A stretch of DNA of 64,000 bases from Eucalyptus grandis. Lineage: Eukaryota > Streptophyta > Magnoliopsida > Myrtales > Myrtaceae. How positions within the stretch are numbered: the stretch's first letter is position 1; each line of letters starts with the position of its first letter. Positions 23,201 through 34,744 of the stretch are shown here, piece by piece. Location of the stretch: positions 13,779,501 to 13,843,500 of the forward strand of contig NC_052619.1 of assembly GCF_016545825.1 (NCBI RefSeq). Direction: 5' to 3'. Below the pieces are notes generated by a model that worked only from the letters and a program-made list of their open reading frames with translations, was not told the DNA's origin and did no database searches. The translations under genes and the position numbers were made by a program.

Positions 23201-24236
23201 AAGGAGCTCAACATAATACCGCAGTGCATGGAAATCCGGTTAGTGTGATGTGGGTTTTCATATCTGAAACTAAGCAGTGACTTGGAACAGTCAAAACTAT
23301 TGGAATGGGGGTGTAATTCACCTATGTCCTTTCATCCTAAAAACATTCACGAAAATGAGAACTCCGCTGCTTGGAACCTAAGACAACATCAGAATACTTG
23401 TCCCGAGAGATTAAAGAGAGACTGCAGAAATGTTAATGAACATGAACCAGCAATAATTCTACCTATAATAATGACTAGAATTTACCTATGCAAAGAAAAT
23501 TACCACCCAGAAAAAGCCAGCTGAAAGATACCAATCAAGCAGATTCCGACCTATCAGCATAACCATACCAGCAGTAGCGTCTGCAACACTCACCTGAAAT
23601 CGACTCTTTCTCCTCGTAAAAATCCTTAGTGAAGGGCTCGTAGTCAATCTCACTATGGTCCAGAGCCGGAATCGGCTCAATCTTCTTCTTATCCAGCACA
23701 ATCGGATTATCGTCCGAATCGTACTCCAGCATCCCGGCGTCCACCGCCTTCGCGGCCGCATAGACCTCCTCGTCCGAATCGTAGCCGGCGTGCAGCACGT
23801 CCGACGCCAGCGTGAGCCCCACGTCCTTCTTCGCCCGCAGGAAGCTCTCCATCGGATCGTCGTCCTCGTCGTCCCGGTACTTCTCCGCCTTCTCCTTCGG
23901 CTTCGGGGGCGGCGCGGCCCTCATCTCCTCGTGTATCCCCTCCATGAACGCGTCGAGCGGGTCGATCTCCTCCTCCCCGCCGCCGTCCCCCCCATCCCCA
24001 TCCCCATCCCCGGCGCCGCCGCCGTTCTCCTCCTCCCCGGCGGCGTCCTCGGCCTCGGCGTCGTACTCGATGTTGTCGAGGTCGGTGTCCTCGTAGTTGT
24101 CGTGGCCGTGGGCGCGGGAGGAGGAGGAGGAGGGAGAGGGGACGAAGAGGCGCTGCGGGGGCTGGGACCGCTCGAAGTTGTAGGTGGCCTGGCGGTTGAT
24201 CCCGAACCCTTCGAACCCGAACTTCCGCTTCGACAT
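20227..24236 (-). CDS. RH24: DEAD-box ATP-dependent RNA helicase 24
   Basis: Five exons on the minus strand: 24236-23594, 23139-21911, 21009-20970, 20816-20387, 20278-20227, all GT-AG and in phase, 797 residues. The N-terminus (MSKRKFGFEGFGINRQATYN) and acidic, Asp/Glu/Gly-rich region to about residue 215 are typical of RH24. The helicase core has the Q motif around 248-268, AKTGSGKT (286-293), PTRELA (323-328), TPGR (372-375), DEAD (396-399), SAT (427-429) and HRIGRTGR (573-580), so every catalytic motif is intact. A Gly/Ser-rich RGG-like stretch opens exon 4 and the tail ends RERRRPSGWDR. Such helicases remodel RNA or RNP in the nucleus using ATP; the exact substrate is not known from sequence. 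The last intron ends in a NAGNAG acceptor (see findings). Confidence 0.93.
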
Positions 24237-24672
24237 GGTTCGGAGCTCGCGACCTCGAGCTTCCGGAGATTGCAGAGGAGGGGAGCGAGGAGAGAGAAAC
24301 CCTAGATCGACGTGCGATTTGGGAAGGCGGTTGGGGACGAAGAGAGCTTCGAGATTGCGCCGTGCTGCGTGCGGTGGGACTGATGGAAGAAGCCTGGTTT
24401 CGGCGTACGTCTCCAGTTCTCAGCTCGCTTTCCCTTTTCGGGTCCTTCGCCCGACCCGAATTCGCTGCTTGGATCGGATCGTCGCGAACTCGGGTCGGGC
24501 CTGGCTCGTGCCGGATCTCTTGATCAGGGCCTCGTGACCACTTTGGCGTTTGTCTTGGACCTGCCAATTCAAGGCCCGGAAAAGGTTGTAAAAGATTAAG
24601 AAGGTCCGTTGCGCGCCTCGCGGCTGTCACAGTAGATCCGAACACTTGTTCCGGATTGACTTCGAGATTGTA
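24237..24672. other. RH24 promoter and leader
   Basis: GC-rich upstream region of the helicase gene (about 24237-24540) followed by spacer. Contains no separate gene that I can support. Confidence 0.4.
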
Positions 24673-24680
24673 ATTGCTCT

Positions 24681-25364
24681 TTATGAAACATCGACACTCT
24701 CCAAGAACCTCAGACGTGTCGGGACACTTCGACACGCGTTTAACACTCTCCGACACTCTCCGATACTCTCGACACGATCAACATGTGTCGAAAAATCCAA
24801 CAACCTGGTCGCCTTTCTCGACATTTTTTTGACACTCGAGTCGGAATTATGAAATTGTGATTTCAATATCGAAGTCGATTTTAAAAATTCAATAAATGAG
24901 AGAAAATATATATTTGTGAAAAATAAAACACAATAATAAAGATAATAAATGAAGAAAGAAGAAAAACTTAGTTTTCTTTTCTCTTTTGACTCCCACTTTA
25001 TGTGATCCACAATTCACCTCTTCTCTTCCAACATATCTAACATGCGAGTTCATAATATGAATTACTTGTTTTTACTCCAAGTTTTATGAATTATTGAAAT
25101 AGAGTTGAATTTGTTGAAATGATATTAATAAATAACAAATTAATGTTTTTAGTGTATATTTATTCTAGACTTTATTATTTATTTATTTATGTATTTGATT
25201 GAAATAATCATAAAACTGATAATTTATTATGTACATATAAAAATATATGTTTAATATACAACATATCCCAACGTGTCGGAATTATCTGTTTTTTGATAAA
25301 CGAAGTGTCGGCATATCGTGTCGTATCGTGTCGCATATCGCATGTCAGTGTCGATACTACTTAG
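24681..25364. mobile_element. DNA transposon, non-autonomous, 684 bp, GTGTCG-rich ends
   Basis: An 8-bp duplication ATTGCTCT lies at 24673-24680 and 25365-25372. The ends TTATGAAACATCGACAC and the complement of GTGTCGATACTACTTAG are imperfect inverted repeats. The subterminal 100 bp on each side is filled with GACAC or GTGTCG words (for example CACTCTCCGACACTCTCC on the left and TCGTGTCGTATCGTGTCG on the right). The 8-bp duplication suggests a hAT-type element; arrays of short subterminal motifs are typical transposase-binding sites. No transposase ORF. Confidence 0.7.
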
Positions 25365-25406
25365 ATTGCTCTAATGAATAACTAAATAAAAAAGAAACCA
25401 CCACTT

Positions 25407-25627
25407 GTGGTGGCCCAGTTGGATAAGTGCTCCCATGATCATTTGCTAGAGGAGAGGAGTTTGAATCCCGCTGACCGCACAGGATTTTAAGTGCGATGTC
25501 GGGGTGGTGGGTCCTCCACTAGCGTCGCCCCAGGGTTTACCCCCTGTTACTTCGGGCCTGTCGGGCTGTCCGTGTTGGTACGATGCGCGAGTTCCTTGGA
25601 TCATAAAAAAAAAAAAAAAAAAAAAAA
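25407..25627 (+). mobile_element. tRNA-derived SINE with intact promoter boxes and poly(A)
   Basis: The head contains a pol III A box (TGGCCCAGTTGG, 25411-25422) and a B box (GAGTTTGAATCCC, 25457-25469), with about 35 nt between the boxes as in tRNA genes. The body runs about 130 bp further and ends in 23 uninterrupted A residues (25605-25627). A tRNA cloverleaf does not close, so this is a SINE rather than a tRNA gene. The copy at 44485-44640 is a relative. A clear target duplication was not found. Confidence 0.8.
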
Positions 25628-26640
25628 GGAGATAGAAGTTTGGTTTAGATTTCCCGAGAAACTTTTAGTCTTCAAAATCGCTCGAGGAAATATAAGGATG
25701 TTTGGTGAGCCTTTCAAAATAGTTTTCGGTTAAATGCTAGTTTTGGAAATGTTGAAAGCAAAAATAAGTAGAGATTAGCCTTTCAAAATAGTATTTATAG
25801 AATACTGATAGTAGGATTAAATAATTTTTTTCTTTTAAGACTACCTTTACCAAGTCTTTAGTCTTCCAATATTGATAATAGCGTTAATCTTGTCATGCCG
25901 CGTGACTTGCTTTATTAATTGTGTCTGTCCGGACGATGGACAAGAATTGAGAGGCATCCAGAAAATGGATGTGTTGGATGTCTGTGAATCATGCAATGAG
26001 CGTTTTAGCCATTTGAAGTGTGTCCTATGCGTAGGTTGATGGTGTCCTTGAAAATATTTTGGTTAAAAATTCAAAATCTTAAAATATCTTCCTCCTTCCT
26101 CATATATTTACGTGATTTCTTCGTGCATCATATAACGTTTCTCATCGACGAGTTCTTTACATTAATTCCATTTATTAGTAATGTTTTTCGCTTGATTTTC
26201 AAATATCAATTTTGTCCATTCACGCAATGTGTGCACACTTTAACGAGGACTTGAAAGCATTTTCTTCTAAGTAACATAATGGCGGATAGGTTAATGATCC
26301 TATGTCCCGATTCCGACTTTTCTTTTCTGTCTCGATCATTAATGTATCTCATTACAAATTTCACGAACACTGATGATCCGAGCATCATCTAGGAATGTTG
26401 CTAAGCGCCGAGGAGTTCCATCCTATGCACATGTTCGTAGTCAGTTCAAAGCAAACTAATATCCAAAAGATTAGTACCCAAATAATCCATCAAAGGTGCC
26501 AACTAGACCTAGCTAAAATTATCAAAAATCAGTTAATTTGTTGACTACCAAAAATAGCATTCGAAGTTACTAGGTTGACCAGGTCGATAAACCCTATTCA
26601 CATGCATCTCTCCTCCTCCAAAACAAATCTCTGTCAATCT
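25628..26640. other. AT-rich spacer upstream of PMEI gene
   Basis: No gene or delimited element seen. The final part holds the promoter of the inhibitor gene. Confidence 0.4.
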
Positions 26641-26646
26641 CCATCT

Positions 26647-26653
26647 TATATAA
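26647..26653 (+). promoter_or_regulatory. TATA box of the inhibitor gene
   Basis: TATATAA, 47 bp upstream of the ATG at 26700, which leaves room for a leader of only about 20-25 nt. Confidence 0.55.
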
Positions 26654-26699
26654 TTCCTCCGATCATTCCGATCATTCGGAAATTGGAGAGAAGGCAACC

Positions 26700-27410
26700 A
26701 TGGCGACGTTGAAAGCTCATGCGCTGTTCCTCCTCGTCGCCGCCACCTCCGCCTTGCTCCTCTCCTCCGCCGTCGATGCCATCTGCGTGTCCCGCAAGCC
26801 TCAATCCTTAGAGTCCGCCTCCCTGAAGACGCTCCCCCAAACTCCCGCCTCCTTCAAGAGGCCGCCGTCCGGCCCCCTGGCCTCGCTTTCTGCCTCCTTC
26901 AAGAAACCGCTGTCCGATGCTCTGGCCTCGCTCTCCACCTCCAAGGCCGCGGTGGCGGTTGACCACATGGTGGCCGACATCTGCCACCAGACCGACTACC
27001 CCGACATCTGCATCTCCTCTGTCGGCGCCCACCTGAAGGGGCCGGCCGACGTGCTTTCGTTGCTCACGGCCGAGATCGAGGCCTGCACGGAGAAGATGAA
27101 GAGCGCTGCCGCTGAGGTCACCAAGCTGGCTGCCGACCCTTCTGCGTCGCCCGCCACCAAGATGGCCCTCAGCGCCTGTGATGAGAACTACAGCTCTGCC
27201 CTCGACAGCCTGAGCAGCGCGCAGGAAGCGATCGCTGCACATGATGCCGGCACGCTGAACAGCGAGCTCAGCGCCGTGATCACGTTCGTCACCACTTGCG
27301 ACGACTCGTTCGCTGAGATGACCATGAATTCACCGCTGGAAGGGACCGGCCGTATTCTGCAGAAGCTCGGGAGCAATTGTCTCGCCATTGCAGCTCGAGC
27401 TCATCTGTGA
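26700..27410 (+). CDS. Pectin methylesterase/invertase inhibitor domain protein
   Basis: Intronless, 236 residues. Residues 1-27 form a signal peptide (LFLLVAATSALLLSSAVDA), so the protein is secreted to the cell wall. The inhibitor domain starts near residue 88 (VDHMVADICHQTDYPDICIS). The four conserved cysteines that make two disulphides correspond to C95-C104 and C160-C200; extra cysteines lie at 29, 129 and 227. This four-helix family inhibits either pectin methylesterase or acid invertase, and sequence alone does not decide which. Between signal peptide and domain is an unusual linker with two exact-length 15-residue repeats, SFKRPPSGPLASLSA (51-65) and SFKKPLSDALASLST (66-80). The start gives the only plausible signal peptide and sits 47 bp after a TATA box. 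Confidence 0.88.
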   Translation: MATLKAHALFLLVAATSALLLSSAVDAICVSRKPQSLESASLKTLPQTPASFKRPPSGPLASLSASFKKPLSDALASLSTSKAAVAVDHMVADICHQTDYPDICISSVGAHLKGPADVLSLLTAEIEACTEKMKSAAAEVTKLAADPSASPATKMALSACDENYSSALDSLSSAQEAIAAHDAGTLNSELSAVITFVTTCDDSFAEMTMNSPLEGTGRILQKLGSNCLAIAARAHL

Positions 27411-28282
27411 ATGGATAGCGAATTATCAATAATTTCGCGATTAGTGTTGCGAGATGAAGTGCTGTTACGCAGAATGCTATCTCCCAGTTGAATCTAATCT
27501 AGACACGCCTTAGTTTATGCATAAGTTTCAACTTCTCGTAATCGCTAGGAAGATTTTGCACGCGCTGCTTGTGTAGAAATCAAGGAACATTCAGGCAAAC
27601 CCTCGTTCGGTGTCTTCGGCAGGTCTGGTTCATTTTGAGTCATCAGATTGATACTAATGTCCTTCTGGAGAAGACGGAGATCCAGGCCTCGAGGAGACGT
27701 GGAACGCGACTGTGAAGATCAGCGACGGTGCTGCTGATCCTTCCCCATCGGCCCCGCCTCAGGCAGCCCGTCCCGCCTGCGGGGAGCTCTAAGATTTGGT
27801 CCTCCATAGCCACGCAGAAGGCCGTCGCTCCATGAGACGAGAGCGAGGTCAGGTCGGTGCTCCGGCACCGTGACCGTGAACTTTCGTGCTCAGTGAGATC
27901 GGAGTTTGTTGAGATGAGGGCAGAAATCGCCGGTTGTGAAGATCGACGGTGTGCTGAAGAGGCTGGCGATCGCGTGTGCCTCTCTCCGACGGTAATTTAT
28001 GCAGATCGCTTGAGACTTGACAAGAACTCCTCAAAACACGAATTCAAAGAAAATATAAAACATGGGGTATGATGGCATCGATAAATAAATAAAAAATAAT
28101 AAAGGACAAATGATCTAGTTTACCGCTATACATGCGAATAACATTCCGCAAAACTATTCCACATCCATGCTCCGTTTGTTTCGCGAAGAATGAATAGTTT
28201 GAAAAATGTCTTCTTAAAAATGGTTACCTGTGCGCTTAAAATAGTAAGTTAATGGAAAATGTTGTCCAACCGTTCTTACAAA
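27411..28282. other. Intergenic region, unexplained GC-richer patch
   Basis: After the 3' UTR, 27640-28010 has coding-like base composition, but every frame is interrupted and I recognise no domain. A partial hAT-like MITE arm (CTCCGTTTGTTTCGCGAAG) is at about 28165. Confidence 0.35.
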
Positions 28283-29420
28283 CCTTAATTATAAAACCAT
28301 AGGGAGTGGAGCCTAGACCTATCAAAATGGTCATAAACTCATTTATTAATCCATATTTGAAATGTTGGATTGTTATATGGGCAAATTAGATTTAGTAAAT
28401 AGGTTATAAATGGGGTTAGAATGGTGAAGTCCTAAATAATATAGGTGTTAAAAGGAGTTCACAATTTACTCATATCGAATCTGACTCTATGACTCTTTCT
28501 TCGCTCTCATTCGATCTTACTATTGTCTGCTCTATGCTCTCACTTTAGTTTGGGTAGGATTTTTTTTAGATTTGGTTACATATGAAAAAAAATTATCAAT
28601 ATAAGTCAGGAAAAACCATCAAAAACCCCAAATTTTGCTTAAAGTGACAAATTTATTATAAACTTTTTTTTGTGATATGAAAAACTCTGAAATTTGCCAA
28701 CCGTGCCATATTTAGCCCAAACATTTTTTTGTGACATAAAAAACCCTAAACTTTCATTGGCGTGACACATTTACCCTAAACTATAGGGCATTTTTGTCCT
28801 TTTACTTTTTTCTTTTTTTCTTCTTCTTCTTTCTTCCCTCCGCTAGCCATGGCGGAGCCGGCAGAGGGAAGTTGGCATCCAGTGAGGGTTGCCCTCGCGG
28901 CATCGGGTGAGGTGGCCCTCAGCTGGGTCGGGCGAGGGCTCCCTTGCTAGATTTGGCAAGGGCACCCCTCACCCAGTGCCGGCGAGGGCACCCCTTGAGG
29001 GTGGCCCTCGTTGGCGTCGGGCACTCCTCGCTAGGCCCTCCCTGGACACCAGTTTTCCTCCGCCGGCTCTGCCATGGCCGGCGGAGGGAAGAGAAAAGAA
29101 GAAGAAAAAAAGAAAAAAGAAAAAGAAAAAGCAAAAAGAATAAGACGAAAATGTCATTAATGGGGTAAATGTGTTACAGCCAGAAGTTGTAAGTTTTTCA
29201 TATCACAAAAAAAAAAATTGGGGTAAATTTGTCATTTTGTACAAAGTTTGAGATTTTTTTGCAATCTTTTCCCTATATGTTAGGTGTGGGTGGAGTATGA
29301 CTGTATGAGTTAATAGATTCATATTGAATTAAAATTGTCAAAATGGATTAAATTGATTAATTTGGGTTGGATCATTTTAGATCAATCCAAACCTCACTTG
29401 ACGGATCTGTTGAAACCCAC
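28283..29420. repeat. Older dispersed repeat split by a Mutator-like element
   Basis: Sequence at 28283-28608 and its continuation at 29274-29420 resemble 34745-35140 (shared phrases GGATTGTTATATGG, GGGTTAGAATGGT, TATGACTCTTT and AATATAAGTCA). The element at 28609-29273 interrupts this copy; the relative at 35 kb preserves an uninterrupted AATATAAGTCAGATC. Confidence 0.6.
28609..29273. mobile_element. Mutator-like foldback MITE, 665 bp, GC-rich core
   Basis: Close relative of the element at 430-981: same GGAAAAACC start, AAAACCCCAAATTTTG arm, T-rich TTTTTCTTCTTCTTCTTTC tract and GC-rich core (about 28838-29085) bounded by CCTCCGC and GGCGGAGGGAA. Flanking 9-mers TATAAGTCA and TATATGTTA match at 7 of 9, fitting an older insertion; they place the boundaries to within a base or two. 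It has no transposase. Confidence 0.75.
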
Positions 29421-29479
29421 CGCCTCCCATGAGATCACTCAATTATTAAGATTATTAGTCATTTATTTAAAAAAAAATG

Positions 29480-29835
29480 ACAGAAATAATCCTAAACAAG
29501 GGCTCAATATGTAATGTGGTTCCTTAACTTTGATTTATTAAATATGGCCCATTAATTTGATCCAAATATGCAATATGATCCTTACACTTTCAATTTCTTT
29601 AATGTAGTCCTTAGCCTTTTGATACATATTTGATTTAGTCCCAAAATAATATGAATATTGAACTTGAATTACTGGAAATATAATATTGATTATGGATTAA
29701 GTTGAATATGTACAAAAAATCTAGAAACTACATTGCAAATTGAGTTAAAATTTAAAAATCATGTTAAATAAATTAAAAGTTGAATAACTATATTGTATGT
29801 TGTTACAAAGTTCATGAACCATTTGTATTATCGTC
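29480..29835. repeat. AT-rich foldback repeat, family shared with 45970-46320
   Basis: Starts ATGACAGAAATAATCC and ends GAACCATTTGTATTATCGTCTC. Both ends and internal phrases (TAATGTGGTTCCTTAAC, AAAAGTT) recur in the interval 45970-46320, which starts ATGACAGAAATGAATT and ends GAACCATTTATATCATTATCTC. It is a non-coding MITE-like family. Confidence 0.5.
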
Positions 29836-30294
29836 TCGTAAAAAAATCAATACATTCTATCAATCATATAAACCTTTACAAATCGGACTAGGCTCTTGAG
29901 TTCCAATCTCAAAACCAACCCATCCCAAAACCAAGCGCCTTTACTTAAACGGTCATGATTCGATTGGGCACGGGGCAAGGAATGGTCTGGACTAGTCGAG
30001 CCCGGACCAGAAGAAAGGGAAGCTAAAGATGAAATGAGTTACTGTCGAGTTTAGTCGAAATTGGACGACTGCTTTCTTGCTCCAGCAACCTTCTTATCAC
30101 CGCCACAAAAAAAAAAATTAAAATATTAAAAAAAAAAACCGCCGTCTCCTTCCTTCCCTCCTCTACCTACATACGACCCGCTTCGGATAACTCCCCCACA
30201 GTCAAGTCCCGCTCCCCCTCTCGTGCCGTCGCAGCTCAATCGAAGTGCCGGAGACCGAATCGCCGGCGACCGGAAGGAGGAGGAGGAGGAGGAG

Positions 30295-33200
30295 ATGGCG
30301 CACGCGTGCGTGTCGACGGCGGCTCCCTCGCCTCTCAGATTCAGCTCCCTCGCCCCCGCCCCGAACCCTAGCTCCTCGCTCGACTCCCACAAGCTCGCCC
30401 TCGCCTCGGAGCCGCTCCGTCCCAGGTAACTCCGCAATGAAAGTGGAGGGGGTTTTGGAGGGTTTTGCCTAGTCGTCATTGTTCCGCCGGTCGGGGTGGG
30501 CGGTTTCGCCGAACCGCGAATTGAAGTGGGAATCGAAGTTTTGCGGTTTAGCTTTTGTAGTAGGTGACCTTGGATTTGGTTATCGAGCGGAAGTATCGCA
30601 TTTAGGGCGTGCGTGTGTCGTAGTTACTCCAGAAAAAAAAGAAAAAAGCGATGGCGACTCGAGCTGTAGTGTCTACGTGGATTTCTGATGCAATCGAGAG
30701 TCCACTACTAAGACATGATTGCAGAAAGCTGACCCGAAGCGATTCGTTGAATTATGAGTGTAATATTGCTTTGGGAAATAGAAATTTGAAAAAGGTCTCG
30801 TTTTGGAATAGGAATTTGCTCTTGCTCTGTTAAAATTTTTGTTTAGCGTGCGGTTCTGATAGTTCTTCCCTGTTATTGATGAGCAAGACTTGTACTGTAA
30901 TATCTGCAGGAAATTTAAGAAGCTTGTTTGCAATAGAAAGAACCTGCAGCAAGTAAAGGCCGTTTATTCGGGTGAGTTCTTCGCCCCGGAGAGGATCTCT
31001 CAGCAGGGCATCTGGTCCATAAGGTAGTTTTTGGTCCGAAACTTTTTGGGAATTCTGATAAAAATCATTTTGGGTAATTTGTGATTCATGATGATTGCTT
31101 CGTTTTACTAGGGATGATTTGCAAGTTCCATCTTCACCATACTTCCCTGCTTATGCACAAGGCCAAGGGCCTCCGCCAATGGTACAAGAACGTTTTCAGA
31201 GTGTAATCAGCCAGCTTTTCCAATATGTAGGTTTCTTTGCTCTAAAATTTGGTTTCACCTATGACTCGATAGCTTTCACATAACTTTTGCTAGCCTTTTA
31301 GCTAATTATGATGGTATCTGGTGGATTGACAGAGAATAATACGCTGCGGTGGTGCTGTGGATGATGACATGGCCAACATTATCGTAGCTCAGCTTCTTTA
31401 TCTAGATGCTGTTGATCCAAACAAGGTGCTTCTAGTCTCTTGTTATATCTGGCAAGTTCATCTTGTAGCATTGACAACGAGCACAACAATGACACTTGCT
31501 CACATACTTCCTCATATGCTCTGGGCAGTTTGATTGTAAATGCATGTATTGGCATTTTATAGGTTATAAGCAATTGTATTATGAGCTCTTACACATTTGC
31601 TCTATCATTGAATAGGATATTGTGATGTATGTGAATTCTCCTGGAGGATCTGTTACAGCTGGTATGACCTTACCATGGGAGCTTTTTTTTGGTGGTTCAT
31701 TGTTGTATAGTTTGGACTTTGAAGGCGTGGTTCTTGGTTGGCTTGTTTACCATTTGTCCCTTAGGTATGGCTATATTTGACACGATGAGGCATATTCGTC
31801 CCGATGTCTCCACTGTATGCGTCGGACTTGCAGCCAGGTATCGTATTCTTTGACAAGGTTCTTTTTTCCCTGATATGCCACAAGAAGGAATGCCATTTGT
31901 TAGTCTTTTAGAAAAGCTTGCAGTCATTGTGGTGCAATACAACGGTTGCCTTGGGATTTTTGAATGAACTAGGCAATTGTACAGATGCTCAATATAAGAT
32001 TCTTAACAGCTGATTTAGAATTGAAGCTTCAGGTTGTCGAATTCATGTTTTGCATTTACAATGGTGATGCGATTTGTTCTACCTGTATTAGACTACCTGT
32101 ATAAGTGGAGGCAAGATGTTGAAGGATTTTCAAACCTAAAGTATAAGCTATTAAGTGGTAAGAGTGTGCGTGTGTATCAGGGTCGTGATTGCTGCATGCA
32201 TTATCTATGTATAATTTTGAAGACCCATCTTACATCCAAATGGGTAAGAAAAATAGAGGGAGTACACGAATTAACTTGCATGAGGTGTTGCAAACAAGTG
32301 TGTGTTATGATGGGGATTGAGATGAAGGAAACTTGTTTAAGGTTGTCTGGAAGTATAATCTACAAAGCCTACGATAAGGAGATCAAAACTTTTGAAGTGA
32401 CTTGTTAAGATTTGTATTACGAAGGTGGAAGACAAATCTTGAACTCTGTTGTTTTGTTGTCAATCACATGGCTTCTGTTCTGCTTGTTCATCAAATTACT
32501 TGAACTCTTATAGCTGGTCTCAGTATCTGTTGGTTGATTGATCCATGTTCTTCTTTACAGTATGGGGGCTTTCTTACTAAGTGCCGGAACCAAAGGTAGG
32601 TCATTGTCATGAACTATATCCTTGCTGTGTGAAGCTCTGTATGTTTTATGCTTTTAGATCCTGACAGTATGTTTCTCATTTGTGACTTTAGGGAAAAGAT
32701 ACAGCTTGCCAAACTCAAGAATAATGATACATCAACCTCTTGGTGGAGCACAAGGTGGACAAACTGACATAGATATCCAGGTTCGTCTATGTTCCTGCAT
32801 AAACGTCACTTGCATTGATACATATACTCATGAGTTTTCATGCTCATGAGTTTTCATGCATACACCTATTGGCATCCATGTGCACAGGGCATGGATGCAC
32901 ATGTATGACAAGCAAAAACAAATTTGTGGGTGTGGACACAACCATGCGCACAAGCACTCACACACGAGTAACTGTCACAATGAAATCATTGCTCTAGTTC
33001 ATTCACATGCTACATCTGTGGTCTGGATGAATCTCTCAACTTGAATGAAATGGTCATCTCTCTTGGGAAATGACTGGACTTAGTTTCTATAGAATGAAGG
33101 TCTGTCCTGTATTGAATCTTCAGTCTCTGTTATGTTTCTGATTATGGGTGGAAATTTGAATTAACTACCAGGCAAATGAAATGCTGCATCACAAGGCAAA

Positions 33201-33375
33201 CCTTAATGGCTATCTCTCTTATCACACGGGTCAAAGTCTCGAGAAGATCAATGAGGACACAGATCGTGATTTCTTCATGAGTGCCAAGGAAGCCAAAGAA
33301 TATGGACTCATTGATGGTGTGATCATGAATCCTCTCAAAGCTCTTCAGCCCCTGGCAGCTGCAGCTGATTCATGA
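30295..33375 (+). CDS. CLPP5: ATP-dependent Clp protease proteolytic subunit 5, chloroplastic
   Basis: Nine exons: 30295-30425, 30910-31023, 31112-31226, 31333-31425, 31616-31661, 31765-31837, 32561-32595, 32692-32780, 33172-33375, all GT-AG and in phase, 299 residues. [18 protein letters not shown] opens a Ser/Pro-rich plastid transit peptide. The mature protein has [20 protein letters not shown] and [20 protein letters not shown], which distinguish ClpP5 from the other plastid subunits. The catalytic triad is visible: Ser191 in GLAASMGAF, His216 in MIHQPLGG and Asp265 in DTDRDFF. The oxyanion-loop glycines are in [10 protein letters not shown]. ClpP5 is a catalytically active ring subunit of the stromal ClpPR core that degrades proteins unfolded by ClpC/D. 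The length is essentially that of the Arabidopsis protein. Confidence 0.95.
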
Positions 33376-34744
33376 AGCCACCTTGTCTCTAAGCTTTCTT
33401 GGCGGGTTGTTGGGGTTGACCATTTTCATCCTCAAGAGTTCATTTGTGCTAAACAATGGTTGATACTCGCGGCACGAATTTAAAATAGGAATGGATCTCA
33501 TCTTGGGTAGATTTGTTTTTTGGGGAACAAATTAGTCTACTATACAGGTACTGCTTGACTGTGAGAAGTTCAATCTCAACTTTGCTACTTATTTCTTCTG
33601 GCTTCTCTTTTGGCCTCTCTTTTGATGCATGGGCAAAGGCTTTTCGCCGCTCTATGTCATTCCGACCTAGTTGTGAGGTCGCAGGAGCTAAGCCGTCTCC
33701 CCCGGTCCCTTTAATATGGTCCTTGCCAATCTTCAATCTCAGTGTATTTCTTGTAATTTCCGTAACGCAATAATTGTTCAGGATCTACATAATTTTGAGG
33801 CGAGAGCTGTGCAACTTTCCAGTGCATCTTGTAGATTTTTTGCCTTCTTTTCACTCTTCTGTGCACTTCGCAACAGCTTTCCCCAACTCCGTTGTTTCCT
33901 ATTATACAAATGTTAATGAAAGAGTGTAGATATGTCATTCTACCGTGAGAACTGGTGAACAGCAGAGTTGGGTTTCAGAAGCCTTGAGTTGCATTGGCTT
34001 GAATTAGCTGGCAGATCCTGATTTTATGAAGCAATTTTGGCTATGTTAGCTCTCCCGCATCATGCTTTGTTGGCAATAGCAACCGCGATTTGTAATAGAA
34101 TTTATTGTTGTCAAAATGAAACTCATCTCTGGAATTTGATTTGCCTCTCTCTATCTATTCTTAGCTCTCGTTCGGAATGGTTCCTTGAAAACTTGTAGAC
34201 ATTGGTAGTGTTAGTGGATACGTCCCCTTATTCTTTCTTAGACGAACAGATATCTCCAGCTATTCAAGAGTTGTCGCGCTCGTCCGCCGATTTAGAACTC
34301 ATCATCTTGTCGTACGAGTCTGGGAAGAAGATATCCTACTCAAAAGAATCAAATTCGGTACGGATGCCAGAAGAACTTTTGTTTGCTTTAGGCGAGACAT
34401 ATGGTATACGTGCATGATGGGTCATCAATCTATTGTCTTAGTTAACAAGGGTTTTGTCCGTCGCGTCTGAACTTCCTTTGAAGTCCCCTAATCGTTCTGC
34501 TACCGCGATAGCTGAAGCAAGGCGGTTCACTCTTCTCCCCACTTAAAGCTCAATTTGAGCCTACAATTGCAATCCTGTATAAAGTTGTAGAACTCCCCTT
34601 CCTCTTCCCCCTTTCACCAAATTCAGAGGCCACTTATGTGGACGAACTCTCGGGAAATAATCTCTGATATAGTTTTGTCTGTTTTGTCCGTTTGAAAAGA
34701 AATTTGGGAATCAAAAACATTTTTCAGTTGGGATTCTATTGCAA
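33376..34744. other. 3' flank of CLPP5 and spacer
   Basis: Begins with the CLPP5 3' UTR. Short ORFs such as 34202-34417 have no recognisable domain and no splice partners. Nothing else delimited. Confidence 0.4.

Noticed and set aside
23655..24756. Long ORFs overlapping RH24 exon 1 (216 aa plus strand; 349 aa minus strand, other frame)
   Set aside because: They are shadows of the GC-rich acidic-region exon; the RH24 frame has family similarity and correct splice sites.
25411..25469. Possible tRNA gene (A and B boxes)
   Set aside because: No cloverleaf, degenerate acceptor region and a poly(A) tail at the end of a 220-bp unit: a SINE head.
27640..28010. GC-richer patch that might be a gene fragment
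   Set aside because: All frames are interrupted and no domain is recognised.
34202..34417. 71-residue ORF downstream of CLPP5
   Set aside because: No domain, no promoter or splice context; probably chance.
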